Below, one piece after another: positions 47,375-60,266 of a stretch of DNA of 64,000 nt (the first letter of the stretch is position 1; every line of letters begins with the position of its first letter). Position numbers and translations under genes: made by a program. The notes beneath the pieces are model-generated. The model did no database searches and was not told the origin of the DNA. It saw nothing but the letters and a program-made list of their open reading frames with translations. The stretch spans positions 22,893,001 through 22,957,000 of the forward strand of contig JALJCS010000010.1 in assembly GCA_023055355.1 (NCBI GenBank), in the 5' to 3' direction. The stretch is from Agelaius tricolor (Eukaryota; Chordata; Aves; Passeriformes; Icteridae).

Positions 47375-50300
47375 GATCTGTAAAGTTATTTCTATTAGGA
47401 GCTTATCAGGCTGAAAAGGGGAAAAATTTGGTTATCCCAGTTGTCCTCAAAGCTTTGCTTTTCCTATACCTCTAGCTCTGAACTTTTTATGCAGAAGATC
47501 TTGTTTTCTACAAGTATGATATGACAGTTAACTAACCTCTCATAAAATAAGCTATATTTTTTTTTAATGGAGATTCTTGTTGATGTTAATTCAAAGTTAA
47601 CCAAATACAGCAGATATGTTTTGAGGAGTGGAACAAACAGTAGTTCTATATGTCCTGATCTTACTCATACTGCTTTTCACATAGGAGCCAATTTCAAATT
47701 CCAGCAGAGAATTTTTCCTAGATTTTTTCCTTATATTTCAAGTGAAAAATCTTGTTCTTTTCAGAACAAGAAACTAATGAAACTGTCTGTAGAGACTAAG
47801 CCTCACAGTCATAGCTGTGGCAGTCCTCACATTTTTAGTAAGACACATGGATATATAAGATGCATAAAGGAGACTGTTGTTTTCTGTTTGTTTGCTCCAA
47901 AGGGTCATGTTCTTGGAGCCCTGTGATTATGTAAATGTCTCACCTTTAATAAGATAAAAAAGAAAGAAGATAAACAACAAAGGAACAGAGGGTTTCCAGT
48001 CCTCCAAATTGTGAAGAGAAGCTTAAAGAGCTGTTACTAGAGTGAAAGTGAAGGTGAAAAGTAAGAGACAAAAGAAAAAGTACACTTTAATACTGTGAAA
48101 CAAGATGGGGGGGTCCAGCAAACTTTAGAGACTGTCTGTGCCATCAAGGAGGTTGTGGTTTTGCCAGGGAAAAGATTCACAGCTGTACCACACCCACTGC
48201 GAGTCGATCTCGCTGCCTACCCACTGGCATCTCTGCTAGGGATCTTCCCTCAACACCTCAAGCAAGAGCCAGAATTATTCACATCCAGCCTCCAGATCAG
48301 TTAGTTCACTCCAAACTTGATGGGCAACTATGTAAAAACATCCTTCCCAAAACAAAAGAGCCACACTGGTAAAAATAAATTATTCAGAGGTCCAATACTG
48401 CCCTTAGAGCACTTTTTTTCTCAAGCTCCTCTAATAAGCAAAGAGCTAATGACCCTTTTAGAGAAAGGAAATCCACAGGCAGTGCTGTACCCATTGATCT
48501 GTGCCTACGAGATGGTTCTGTGAGCTGCTGGCACATCCCTGCTTGCTGCTACCGACGGGGCATCACTGTGTGTGTGCCTTCAGGATTGCTTTCATTTTCC
48601 CTTCCAACTCCCACTGCTATACAGATCACCTTTTGATGCTTTATGGACCACCTGTGGGCTGTAGACCATTGATTGAATAATACCAATTGCCACAGACGGT
48701 CACTGGAAAACTTAAGAGTCACAGCTGACACAGAAAAAAATCCATCCATTAAAGGAGATAAAAGTAGGATGCAGTAACCAGATTTCACAGCCCCAGAGGT
48801 TCAAATATTGATTAACAGTAAACCTATCGGTGAGAATGGCAGAAGTCCTCTTGAGAAATGGCCTCTATTACAACTTGTTGTTGATAAGGATTAATTCCCA
48901 GGACCAAAATGACAAACAAGTGCAGAAAACAAAGCACTTGCATTTCCCATGCAACACAGTTGCTCTGGGAGGGAGCACAGCCCTTCAATCTGTGTCTTTT
49001 AACAAGCCCTTTAAACACAACAGACGGATGATTTACATGGGAAATTCTGCCTCTGGCATTCTATGGGGCTTATAAATCAAAGAGCTCCATTAGTGCCAGG
49101 TTTTGTCACCAGCTTCTTGAAGGCAAAAGCTTTTCCCCAGTGCCAGTGGCTGCCAGGTTAACAGCTGGCCAGGGCTGCCCCTTGGACCAAGCTTGTTCCA
49201 CAATGCCTGGCTGCACGGGGCTCTGCTGTGACACAGACCATGGCACCACAGTAATATTTTATGAGGCTTTTTTTACAAGCCAGCAAAGGCAGGTCCCACA
49301 GCATGAAAAGGTGAGGGCAGAGCAGCTGCAGTGGTATGGAGCAGGATCCGACCGGCTCAGTGCTGCCTCTTGGGCAGCAGCTGCCAGCACGTAGGGAGGA
49401 ATAGCAGAGACAAGCAGACACAGTGCTCCTCCCAAAGCTCAGCTTACCTAGTTCATGGATTATAGTGAAAAGGACAAAATGGCATTCCAGTTTAAATGAA
49501 AAGAAAACTTTGAAAAGAAGCATAAATCTCAAAACTGCTCTTGCTGTCTGGAATTTGCATGGATGAGTCCTTCAGGAAAAACAATGATTCAACTAAATGG
49601 GCTATTTTCACATCTCTCCCATTCAGAGGGATCCCCAAAGCTTTTCAAGGGCAGTTCAGGAGAATGTCACACAACTGTGGTGAAATACAGCAGTTGTTTG
49701 ATAAATCTGAAGACACATATTGGTTTCTTTACCTCATGTACTAATTCAGAGCTATGCCAGATCATACCAGTGAGACCTGATGAGCTTCAGATCATCCTTT
49801 GGCCAGCCTCTTAGACTGGTCTCCACCTCCCAACAGACAAGTGGAAATTGGGTGCAAGTGTCTGCTCATGAAAGCCCAGTTAATCCAAAAGATAAGATCA
49901 GCTGCAGGACTTTATCTCAGCCTCCCCCAGAACAAACTCTCTGCACACCAAATGGCAACTTATTTAAAGACTTGCAGAGGGTGCTTCCCATCATGGCTCT
50001 GCTGAATACATTCTGCTCTCCCACTCCGTTAGACAGGGAATGGGATGGGTTCAAAATGAGTATGCAAGCAGCAACATCTGCACAAACCTCAGCCCTGTAT
50101 GGTGAGCAGGCAGACCTGAGGTTAACTGCCTTCTAGGGGAGGTATTTTAAGACATATTGAAAACTCTCATTTCTGCCCAAGTATCTCTGATGAGCTGAAT
50201 TGAGGGGAAAGAAATAATCAGATTATAAATGTGCAGAGGGCATAAAACACAGATGTTAGCAATTTCCAACATTTCTACCTTCAGTAAAAGAAATACAAGC

Positions 50301-52152
50301 AGGGAAAAGAGCACTCCACTTCAAATTTCACCTGTGACATCAGAGTGTGCTGTCTCCAGTGCCTGAAGAAAAAGGACAAGGGGGCACTTGATTCAAGCTA
50401 TCCAGAGCTTAGTGAGGGAACCAAAGGGAGATAAAAAGCAGCTAAGATGGTCATAAATCCCAGAACTGCAGTACTTATGAGCAAAACAATGTCATTCTCC
50501 CTTTTAAACTTCCGTAGCCAGATGAGAAAGATCAGGAGCTAGGAGTGATACAGAACTTCCTGGATATGACTCCCAAGTACTTGAGTGTACATGCACTTCA
50601 AGGAAAGAAATAATTTTCAATGAAGAAACAACATGAAAATCTGAAAGAAGAAGGAGAAAGCATTGCCTAACTTCTCACATTTTTCAGGCTGAAACAAACT
50701 CTGACTTTTATCTTCTCCAAAGGCAATGGGATTTCTGTTCTGCTGAAGTTTATGTTACCTGGAATGCAACTCAGTGGGGCTATTGGGTGTGGGTACTAAA
50801 ATTCAGGTTTGGAGGAAGCCGGTGACTAAAACCAAGTTATGGCAGGGGTCCTAGGTCTCTGCTTGTATATGTGGAAAGAGACCAAGGGCTACCATGACAA
50901 GGACACAATAAACACCCCATATGGAAACTCAGCACCCTCTGATTTGAATGGGATGCTACAGGGTTTCTTTTCACAGAAAAATTATACTGCATCAGGGTTT
51001 GTTACCTGCACCTTAGGCAGGTTTGTGGCTACAAATTTATCCAACAACGAAAATTAAAAAAATACATTTAGTTTCTGCTGCAAAACAAAAAGTAACTGTC
51101 AGTTCAGGCAATTGTAGAAACTTGCCTCTTTCCCCTCAGCTCAGCCCTAAAACACAAAAAGATATAAAAACTAAAATATAATTTCAAAGTCTAAATGTTT
51201 GGGGATTTTTCACATTTCACCATTTCTGCATCCTGTGAATGCCAGTGGTGAAAAATGTTGCTTTGCTTATGTAATGGAAAAAGTCCTGCCTAACACATCA
51301 AGCCAGAACTGTTAATATCTTGTCACAAAGCAACACAGTGAAATTGCTTTGCTGTCATCTCCCTCGCCCTGTGCCCAGACTGGGAGCTGCTAAAAGCTCC
51401 TCCTCGTTTGGAGGGTGAGGCCAGTGCAGCTGCCAGGAGTTCACAGCAGGATCTGGCCCCTGGGAGTTGTTCTCTTTCAGCATCTGGCCTTAAAAAAATT
51501 ATTTTACTGTTAGAGAGGGGCAGACCATAGGGAGAAGGAAAGGATGACAAGGAGGACTGCTCAGCTCCTCTGAAGTTCAGAGCTCTGTTTTCAATACCAC
51601 AGAGCTACATTTGGTACATGGATGTCAAACCTAAGTACTTTCTTTTCCCACCTCTCTTTCTCAAAAGGCAAGTTAAATTTTCTTTCAGTATTCTTTCAAA
51701 CCTTCTGCAGAAACAAAGTAAATTTACTTGGGAGGAACTCGTCTGTTTAGGAGAGTAAATGGGAGATTTTTCCACTGATTTCAGCAGGTTTCAGCCTGAG
51801 CCCAAGAGAAAACAGCTGTCAGCCTGGTCCAGGGACCAAAAGCTGGAGGGCAGGTTGTGTCCACTTAGCACATCAGTCACCTCTGAGCATCTCTTTCCAC
51901 TTCATGTCTTTTTCCTATAAATGCACCATGGTCTTCAAGACAAAAGGTAAACAGTTATTTCTGGTTAACAGCCTTCTGAGCTGATTAGCCTGTATCCAGA
52001 CTCATGCTTTGGAGCTGGAAGCTCCAATACTATGACTCAAGCCAGTCTCAACCCTATCCTACCTTCATAAAGAGAAGCCTCCTTTCTGCTTATGTTTCTT
52101 CTTTCCCAACAGCAGCTACATTTTTCTTTGTGAAACACCCATTCTTGACAAG

Positions 52153-52228
52153 AACTTCAGAAATAATATCCCCTGGCACACTGTCAGACAATAACCTCAG
52201 AAACAATATCCCCTGGCACACTGTCAGA
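52153..52228 (+). repeat. Short tandem duplication, period 40 bp
   Basis: Two 36-bp copies (52153-52188 and 52193-52228) differing at two positions, both T/C. Each contains CCCTGGCACACTGTCAGA. Confidence 0.9.
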
Positions 52229-54339
52229 GCTGCTATTAGGGAGGAGCAGGGGGGAAAAGAAGAGGCACCTGTCAAAATTATCCTCCCATCACATATTATC
52301 TGAGGAAGTGACAGCTTTCCATCTCATCCCTATACCCCCCAACAGAAAATTAAAAAAAATTCATCTACAAAGAGGTAGTTAAACTTCCCTACACAGCAAG
52401 GATTAAAATGACTCCTGATCAAGCAGGAGTCCTACTGGGACTGCATTACACTTGTTTCTTACTGAGGGGCTGACTGCTGTGCTCCAGAAATGCAGAGTCC
52501 ACCTGGGCTCCTGAGCATTATTTGGACACCTCTGAGCTACTGGCAGTTTCTGCACAAGTAGGGGAGAGGAGATGCAGTAGTGTGTCAGGGTCCATACTAA
52601 TTCATCACTTCCCTAAATGATCTGCTCAAGTGAGAAGGTTATTTACTGCTAATCCACCCCATTACACTGTGTTCATACCTTTCTGTCTGGTTAGCTGCTT
52701 TCCAAACACAGGAACAAATGCTGTTAACAACATCATTAACATCAGATAGATGACTGCCCAAAGTAAACTACATTTATATAAAGGATGCTGCTTATTATCT
52801 TTCTCCTGACAGCTGGTAGAACTAATCACAGTGTTTCTAATAAAACCCCTCATTTTTGCATCATCAAAATATTTTGCAAGCAGAAACATTAAAAAAAAAA
52901 TAAAGAATAGCCATTGAAACAATCTATATAATATTCTTTTCTAAATAGGGCTGTATCAAAATAAAAAACGTGTACAATTGTGACATTAGAAACATGAAGT
53001 TTCTTGGGTCCCTTAAGGGCAGTGAAACACTTCTATTCAGACCAAAGAAAATGAAACAAAATATTGGAGAACTTTTTAACCCTTTGCACATTTTTTCCCC
53101 AGTACTGATTTACCCCCAAAAATTCTAATTTATTTTCTTGCTTTGTTCAGCATCACATTTCTATACTGAAAAGGACAGTTTGATCTTTAAACAGTTTGTA
53201 TTAGTGTCAATCTGTTTCCAGAATCTGCCAAACTGTACCTTGGCAAAGTCTGAGATTCTGCATCTGCCAGAGACCTTTCCCAATAGGCAACTTGGGTACA
53301 GTAATTTCTTTTGAAGAAAAGCAAATTTACCAAATGGATAATACACAAGCTACATCACTTGACCTCAGGATGAGAAAATGGTCTCTGTCTTCTTCCATTT
53401 CCTCATACAGATGTAGCCCAAATGCCTGATCCAATCTGTAGTTGGGCAGGTTGCCCTTCTCCTTCCCAGCAATGAACCAAGTGCAATTTCCTTACTGTGC
53501 TGAGACACCCCTTGCATACATATGTGAAGTTGCATCTCACAAAACTGCATTGCATTCATGGAGAATGGATCCCTACTTTAGATTTTAGAATCAGTTTTGT
53601 CTTTGGAGCACCTGGAGGTGAAGCTGTTATCGCTGTTAATATCATCCCTGCTACATAAATAAATAATAATAGAAGCAAGAAGCAAGCAGCAAAATTAAAC
53701 CTGTAAATTACAAGTCTAAGCTAAAAGTCGGCAGCTAATTCCTGCTTCTGTTCAGCCTCCTGCACTTTATCTTTAAGGCAATCCTACATAAAGATAGTAT
53801 TTTAAACTAAATCACAACAAGGATAAATATTTCCCCAGTACCTTGACTACATTAACCTTAGCCAACAGACTGAAACTACTCTTCTGCTGCCAACACTAAT
53901 CACAGATTTCAGCTGTTCTGCATAAATCTCAGGGAGACCTTCATGCTTTACATTAAATTAGTGGGATTAACAATGCAGTGAATGTATTTATGTCTGGCAG
54001 TGTTGGGGGAACTCTGGGAACCTTCCCTGTGTTTAGCTTCATCAAAGTACATTTAAATAGCTGGTGCTGTACACTCAGTATCTCTCTGGTTGCAATTTGC
54101 CAGACGGATCCAGCAAGATGACACCAGAGAGGTCTGAGTTATTCCATGCAACAGTGACCTCAGATGAATACTGTGCTTCATTATCTTACATTATTTCGCT
54201 GTTATAAAGTTTCATAGCGTTTGCATTTGAATCAGTAAAGTAATATCCTGTGAAAGAAGAAAAAGGTAGGCTTGATTTTGTCCAGTGTTCAATAAAGCAC
54301 TGAAATGCAGGTACCTACACACATATTTCGTGTTATATC

Positions 54340-54620
54340 CTCCCCCTGCCCCATAGCAACTTCCATAAGGAAGAAAAGACAGGTTGTAGTAGTAGGCAAC
54401 TCCCTTCTCAAGGGAACAGAGGGTTCAATGCACTGGACAGATCCTTCTCTTATGGAAGTCTGCACCCTTCCTGGGGCCTGGGTTAAGGACATCACAGGAA
54501 AATTCCCAGCCTGGTACGGCCCTCAGACTATTACCCATTACTGCTCTTCCTTGTGGGTGGCAATGAAGCCACAATCCCACCCCTCAGAGCAGTGCAACTG
54601 TGCTCAAGTACATCAGCCAT
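54340..54620 (+). mobile_element. CR1 LINE ORF1 (esterase-like) remnant
   Basis: The plus strand keeps an open frame with RKKRQVVVVGNSLLKGTEG followed by EVCTLPGAWVKDITGKFPA. This resembles the CR1 ORF1 SGNH/GDSL esterase region, whose block I (GDSLLRGTEG) carries the nucleophilic serine. Here the serine is kept but the preceding Asp reads Asn. The frame loses similarity after about 54560 and meets a stop near 54620. It lies antisense to the host gene. CR1 copies are usually 5'-truncated, so a piece from near the 5' end without the rest is uncommon. Recognition is from memory. Confidence 0.7.
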
Positions 54621-56171
54621 AGTCTTGGCCCAGTGAATTACACAGACTTGTCTCTACCACAGGAGGGCTGAATTTAATTGACATACTTTCCTCCTACAAA
54701 ACTGTTACTGTAATGCTTGCAGCATCCTACATTTGAGTTTTGTCATTGCACTTTCACATTGAGGTCCATCACTGAACCACATTAAATTAATCTTGAGGAC
54801 ACTAAAGCAACTTAAAGAAACCACATCTCTTCCTCCTGCAATAAAGTAAGATGAGCTTTTGCAGCATCTTGGCAGGCAAATGTGCAATGTCTTCCAAATG
54901 CATATCTACCCATTAAGTTTCGACCACACATTTCATTATGCCAACCACACCAAACAATCCTCAGCAGTAGGCTCTGAAGATCATGATGTTCTCTAAACTA
55001 TAACACAAAAAATAAAAATTAACTTTCTGTTAGTGATCCAAAGAGGAGGCCTGAAATTGTGACTCTGAAGTGTAATTTTTTCTGGCATACAAATAACACC
55101 TGTTACTGTTGTCATGGTAGGACATATGGAGTTGTGATACACTTGGCAGGCCCAAGATCACATCAGACCATCAATAAAAACTGTTCTACTACTTTTATTT
55201 TAAAAATTAGAAGATTATGGGAATTTCTCAGTGAGTTTGAAGTTTCAATGCTTGTAAAAACAGATTTTGAAATGACCATTACCCCCATGAGGATGAACAC
55301 AAGAGAAGGAAGGTGGAAATAATTTCTTTCAACAAGAGGAGTTTCTATGCAATAAATGTTCCTGTAAATGTGCAAACTGGGATGCATCACACTGGACTAT
55401 CCCTAGGACCTTCAGTAACAGTTTCAGTCTTGTCCTATCCCCAAGGAGGATCATCCTAGAGAACCTGTTTCTCTCTAACAGCACTCTCTAACAGGAAGGT
55501 ATGTGATGCTGCTCTTTGTAAACTGCCCTTTTTCCTTTCACTTCCATACAGTTTTTCCTTAAATCATAGCTAGGCGAACACTTAAAAACTAGAAATCTTT
55601 GATGCCTCTCCAATGGTATCAATATTTCCCATTTAAGTATGGCAAAAGTGGTGGGAGTTGGAGGTGAGGGGGAAGTATGGGAAAAGAGGAGGGAGTTGAG
55701 GAGAGAGGAAATCAATAGCTCCTTAACAAGCCCTTCTCCCGAGGTGTGAAATCCAGCACACAGGGCTCTTTTATTCTTTTTATCTCCTGATCATAGGTGA
55801 AAGAAAGGCTCTATGAATAGGATCCATGAAAGAGCTTGTCTTTAGAACAAGAAATAAGAAATAAGAACATCTAACATCTTTTGCAAATATTAAGATGAAG
55901 GCATTGTGCTTAAGGTATTTTTCTTTTTATCCTGAAAGCAGTATGAGTAGCTACACCTTGAAAAGTAGCAAAGAAGGGAAGAAAGAAGCAAGTGTTTTTA
56001 GACAATGCAACCCACAGAGAGGAAAATTAACCTATTACATGATTTCCTTTCAAACCTTTTGCACACAGTAAGGCCTGAATAATAAGCTGGGCTAGGATGT
56101 ACATTCACAGTTCAGTCTTCAAAGATGAGCTTGTTCTCTGGCAAACAGAAGAGAACTGTGCAAATATACAA

Positions 56172-56219
56172 ATTTAACTTCTAGTAAAAAAAGACATTTA
56201 ACTTCTAGTAAAGAAAGAC
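56172..56219 (+). repeat. Tandem duplication, period 24 bp
   Basis: Two adjacent 24-bp copies starting ATTTAACTTCTAGTAAA and differing at one base (A/G). Confidence 0.9.
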
Positions 56220-58679
56220 ACTGATATACCCTCAAGTGCTTCTGCATCAATGCTACAGTCTCATGCACATTTGAACTCACCAAGTTTCTGCAGTACAGCA
56301 TTAATGAACACCTGAACCAGTACCCATGTGGAGAACACACAGCTTTGACAGCAGTTTCTTAAAACACCACTAAATCAACACATTATTAATAAAGGAAAAT
56401 GCAGCAATTCCACAGGCTCCCTGATAATTTATTTTATGGTATCCTTGGAGAGTGTCAGATTAGCATTTTCCAAGAGCCCAGTTTCTCCCCATACTGGTGT
56501 TCATGTGATTTCCTGAGGAATGGACTGCACTAAGGTCCATTAATTACTCTTGATTACAGGAGAGAAATGGACAGAATGCACTCATTCTAACCAGGAAAGC
56601 ACAGCCTCAGGAATTTTAGGCTGAGCCTGTCAATACAGGTGTCTATGGTTGTTCAAAGGCACGTGTGCTAACTCTGGAAGTGTAACTAACCTGGGTTATG
56701 AAAACACAACCCAGCAGACATATGAGTGGAAAGCAGCCACACCAAGGAGGCAGTACAGAGCCTGTAAGGATGGTACAGAGCTTGTAAGGATGCAGTGGGA
56801 AACACTGGTAAAAAGAAAGGTACTATGTTTTAAAGAAAGCGTAGAAACCAATAGGGACAATGAGTTACTATTGACCACTCCAAGATCCATATGGATTGAA
56901 ATTCTTCCACATCAGTGGAAGGTCTGGGTTACCAAAAACATGACCAGGTGATGTTATTTCACTCAGTGGTAGATAAGGCATTATGAAAAGATCCAAGACT
57001 ACAGGAAACAGAGAGAAGCCTTTGTCACCTCTGAATAGGGAGCGTAATTGTCCTGTCATTTTAAACTCCAAATTTTAGAAAACAGAAATGCATAATTGCT
57101 GGAGTTGGCAGGCAAGGTACCCAACACACAGACACAATGTGCTCTTCAAACTTAACCAGCACTCAGGATGAATACACTGCTACTGAGGAGCTTCTCTGCA
57201 ACACTGTCCATACAAAATTGTAATTCAACACACAAATGCAGAACTTCACACAAACCTAAAGTATTATTTTAAAGCAGAGATTAACTTCAAGAAACAAAAA
57301 CCATAAAACCTAGGGTTTGCTAGTTAGAAATTAAAAGTAACAACAGGATCAATTCTTTTGAGAACCATATAAGTATTTTAGTGTCATCATATTGGAGATT
57401 TAAAATAAATCAAAACCACTTAGGCTGAAAACAAATTTCTTTAAAAGGAAAGAAGTAAAAACCATCTGGTAAAATCAGAGGCTGAGAAGCTATTTGAAGT
57501 AGGAAGCCTTTTCTCTAAAGGGGTCACAATTAAAGGATAAAAATGGAAATTAGCATCAGCTCTGTAAGTACAGAATACCAGCATAATACAGAACTTTAAA
57601 ATTTCTAAGTAATTTGATAAAATGTATAAGAACCAGTAATAAACACCTTTCTGAACATGTAGTAAGAAAAAAAATGGTAAAAATGCTGCAAGACATTTTC
57701 ATAAGAGCAGAGTACAGGATACAGCTTAGGGTATTCCCGACTCTAGGTTCTTTTTCAATTATGGATGAGAAAATTATTTTAAATTGACGTACCTAATTAG
57801 TAAATAAAATAAACAGAGAAAATCCACTAAGATCAGTTAATATTCTTCCACAATTTAGAAATTCAGTATAAAATTGCTCAACTATTGGCTGTGATGCCTA
57901 TCCTATCAAGGAAATGTACTTCATTAGCAGAGAAACAGAAGGTTGCAAGTGTAGGAGCATGTTTAAAGAGGCTTTAAGACAGACTGTGGTATCCCCTTAC
58001 AAATAAATCCATAAATTAGGAGAAATTATTTTAAAAATCAGAATAAACAAGCAAGCAGATCATTATATAATGACTAAAAGACATCTTGTTTTGTAAGAGG
58101 AAATACAGACCTTACAAATTTATTATAACCCTTCAAAGGAATCAGTTTATGGATTGATAATGATGCTATAATTGATACCATGCACGTGCATGTCCATCAA
58201 CTTTTGTTGAAAACACTGAAAGAAGAAAATCAACCAAACCAAGCTCATATATGACAAAATAAAATGTGCATTTTTGGGGATCTATTCTGATATGTTATTT
58301 CTGGCTTCCTAAATGTCATATCAAGAGAACACAGAGTACAGAGAAGTAGCACAACTCAGTGATAACACAGAAGTTGTTGGCTTGTGAAAATAAAGACTGA
58401 CTGAAAAGCTGCACAAGGATCTGATTGATATGGAATGACCAGGCAGTAAAATGGAAAATAAAGAGGATCAGAAAATGTAAAGCATCACACCACACAGACA
58501 AAATCATCCTCACCACACAACCCATCTGAAATAGCTTGGAAATCTGCTACTGTCATTCAGGAATCCTGAAGCCTTGTAAATTGCTGGATGCAAACATCAG
58601 TTCTGGACTCAAAAATTGCCAAAAGCCCAAAGAGGTTTTTAGGAATTGCAAGAAAAAGAAGAGAACCAGCCATCCAGAA

Positions 58680-58990
58680 AGCACTGAAATTGCTTTATAT
58701 ATTAACAGCTATGTGACCCCCAACTTGAAAATTGTGATGCTTTTGTCTCTCCATTTGACAAATATGTAGTTGAATTGGAAAAAAAAATATAGAAAACAGC
58801 CATAAAGTAGGCCAATGATATAAAATATCTTCAGAATGTTGAAAGATTAAACAGACTGGGATTTTTTAGCCCGGAAAAATTATGTCTGAAGCAGAATACA
58901 ACACGGAGCTATAAAATCATGAATAACAGACATAGCAGGAGATTGGGGAATTATTATTCATGTTTACTAGAACATGAAAGCCAAACACCC
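58680..58990 (+). mobile_element. Ancient CR1-like LINE ORF2 remnant
   Basis: Plus-strand text such as CTTGAAAATTGTGATGC, GTAGTTGAATTGGAAAAA and ATAAAATCATGAATAACAG follows the order of the reverse transcriptase C-terminal region of old amniote CR1 elements: roughly LRIVxxxSLHLxxxVVELEK, then GxFxPEK, then YKIMN. It is strongly diverged, with many stops, which suggests an insertion older than the other CR1 pieces. It is antisense to the host gene. The subfamily cannot be named by eye. Confidence 0.55.
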
Positions 58991-60248
58991 AACATAATTT
59001 TCAGAAAACCTGTGGACCCAGTAGCTTTTGTTTTACTAGGGATTTCTAGATGTGTTTTCTTGTCAAATTTCTAGGTCTGTCTATATGAATTGTCAAATCT
59101 ATTGCTAAATTTTACTGATCTCTTCATCAAACCTCTAAAGAAAAAACAAAACCTCAGAAACCATAAAACTAATAAAACATATAAGCTGTTAGATAAAGGG
59201 GTATATTGAGATTCATAATTATTCAGTGTCTCAAAGCATATGCTGACAGAAGAGTTGAAAAACATCTATTTCTTTTCCCCTAGTGAAACATATTAGGGAA
59301 ATTTCTTATTTGAAGCTGGTGACATTTTGTAGGAAACTATGAATAAATGAAAAAAAAAAACCTGCAAAAAACCTAACTAATTTTATTTGTGAACTATTTA
59401 TTCATTGGCTTATTTTCCAATAACTATACTGAACGGGAGAACTCTGAAAAACAATAAAAATCTAATTTAATTTCAAAGTTTCTCTTTGAAAAATGTCACC
59501 AAAAATGATCCTTTTCCTTGAACAAGAAAACCCAGTACTGACACAGGTAATTTTTCAAAGAGAAAGTTTATCCTTAATTTGACTAGTCAGAACCAGGGAT
59601 TGTAACTGCGAAGTTATCTGGAAATCAAACAGACCTGGTATTTTGGTCCATCAGTTTCCCTCCCCTCCCTCCTAGCCACCCAGCTCTATCTCACTTAGGA
59701 AGATTCAGTATCTGAATTCAGTATCATCTGATTCAGTATCATCCACACTACTGAAAAAAAAAATTGTTAGTGCTCATTTTAACGACATCCTAACTTCTCA
59801 GAATATATTTATTACTTTAAACAGATATTTCTGCCTCAAATTCATCCAGAATTAAAGATCTGAACATTATTACTTGAGCATTTCCAGACAGCTCTTACTA
59901 AAAAAAAAGAAAAATCTTTATCTCTGGGCTGTATGTATCCTGCAGGCGTCTCTGCTGGGCTGAGGGCAGGGGGGGTTCCCCAAAAAGCTGTCAGCAACCT
60001 CAGGAAACCAATTTGCCCAGGTGGCCCAGTTTCCAGCAGCATTTTAGGCCTTTATGCCAGCCAATGTGCACAAGGTCAATTGTGATCATCTCAGCTCTCC
60101 CATTTCTGGAATACTTTAATTATGCAAGCACCCAGACAACTCTTCCTGCAATACCAGCCCCATGTTCTTATGTTGGGACAAACCAAAACACTGCCCATTG
60201 GAGAGAGCAGAAGGGGAGAGGGGGTGTGTGGGGTGGCTAGGATTCATC

Positions 60249-60266
60249 CATCATCATCATCATCAT
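60249..60266 (+). repeat. (CAT)6 microsatellite
   Basis: Six perfect CAT units. A run of His codons that it creates in one plus-strand frame is not evidence of a gene. Confidence 0.9.
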
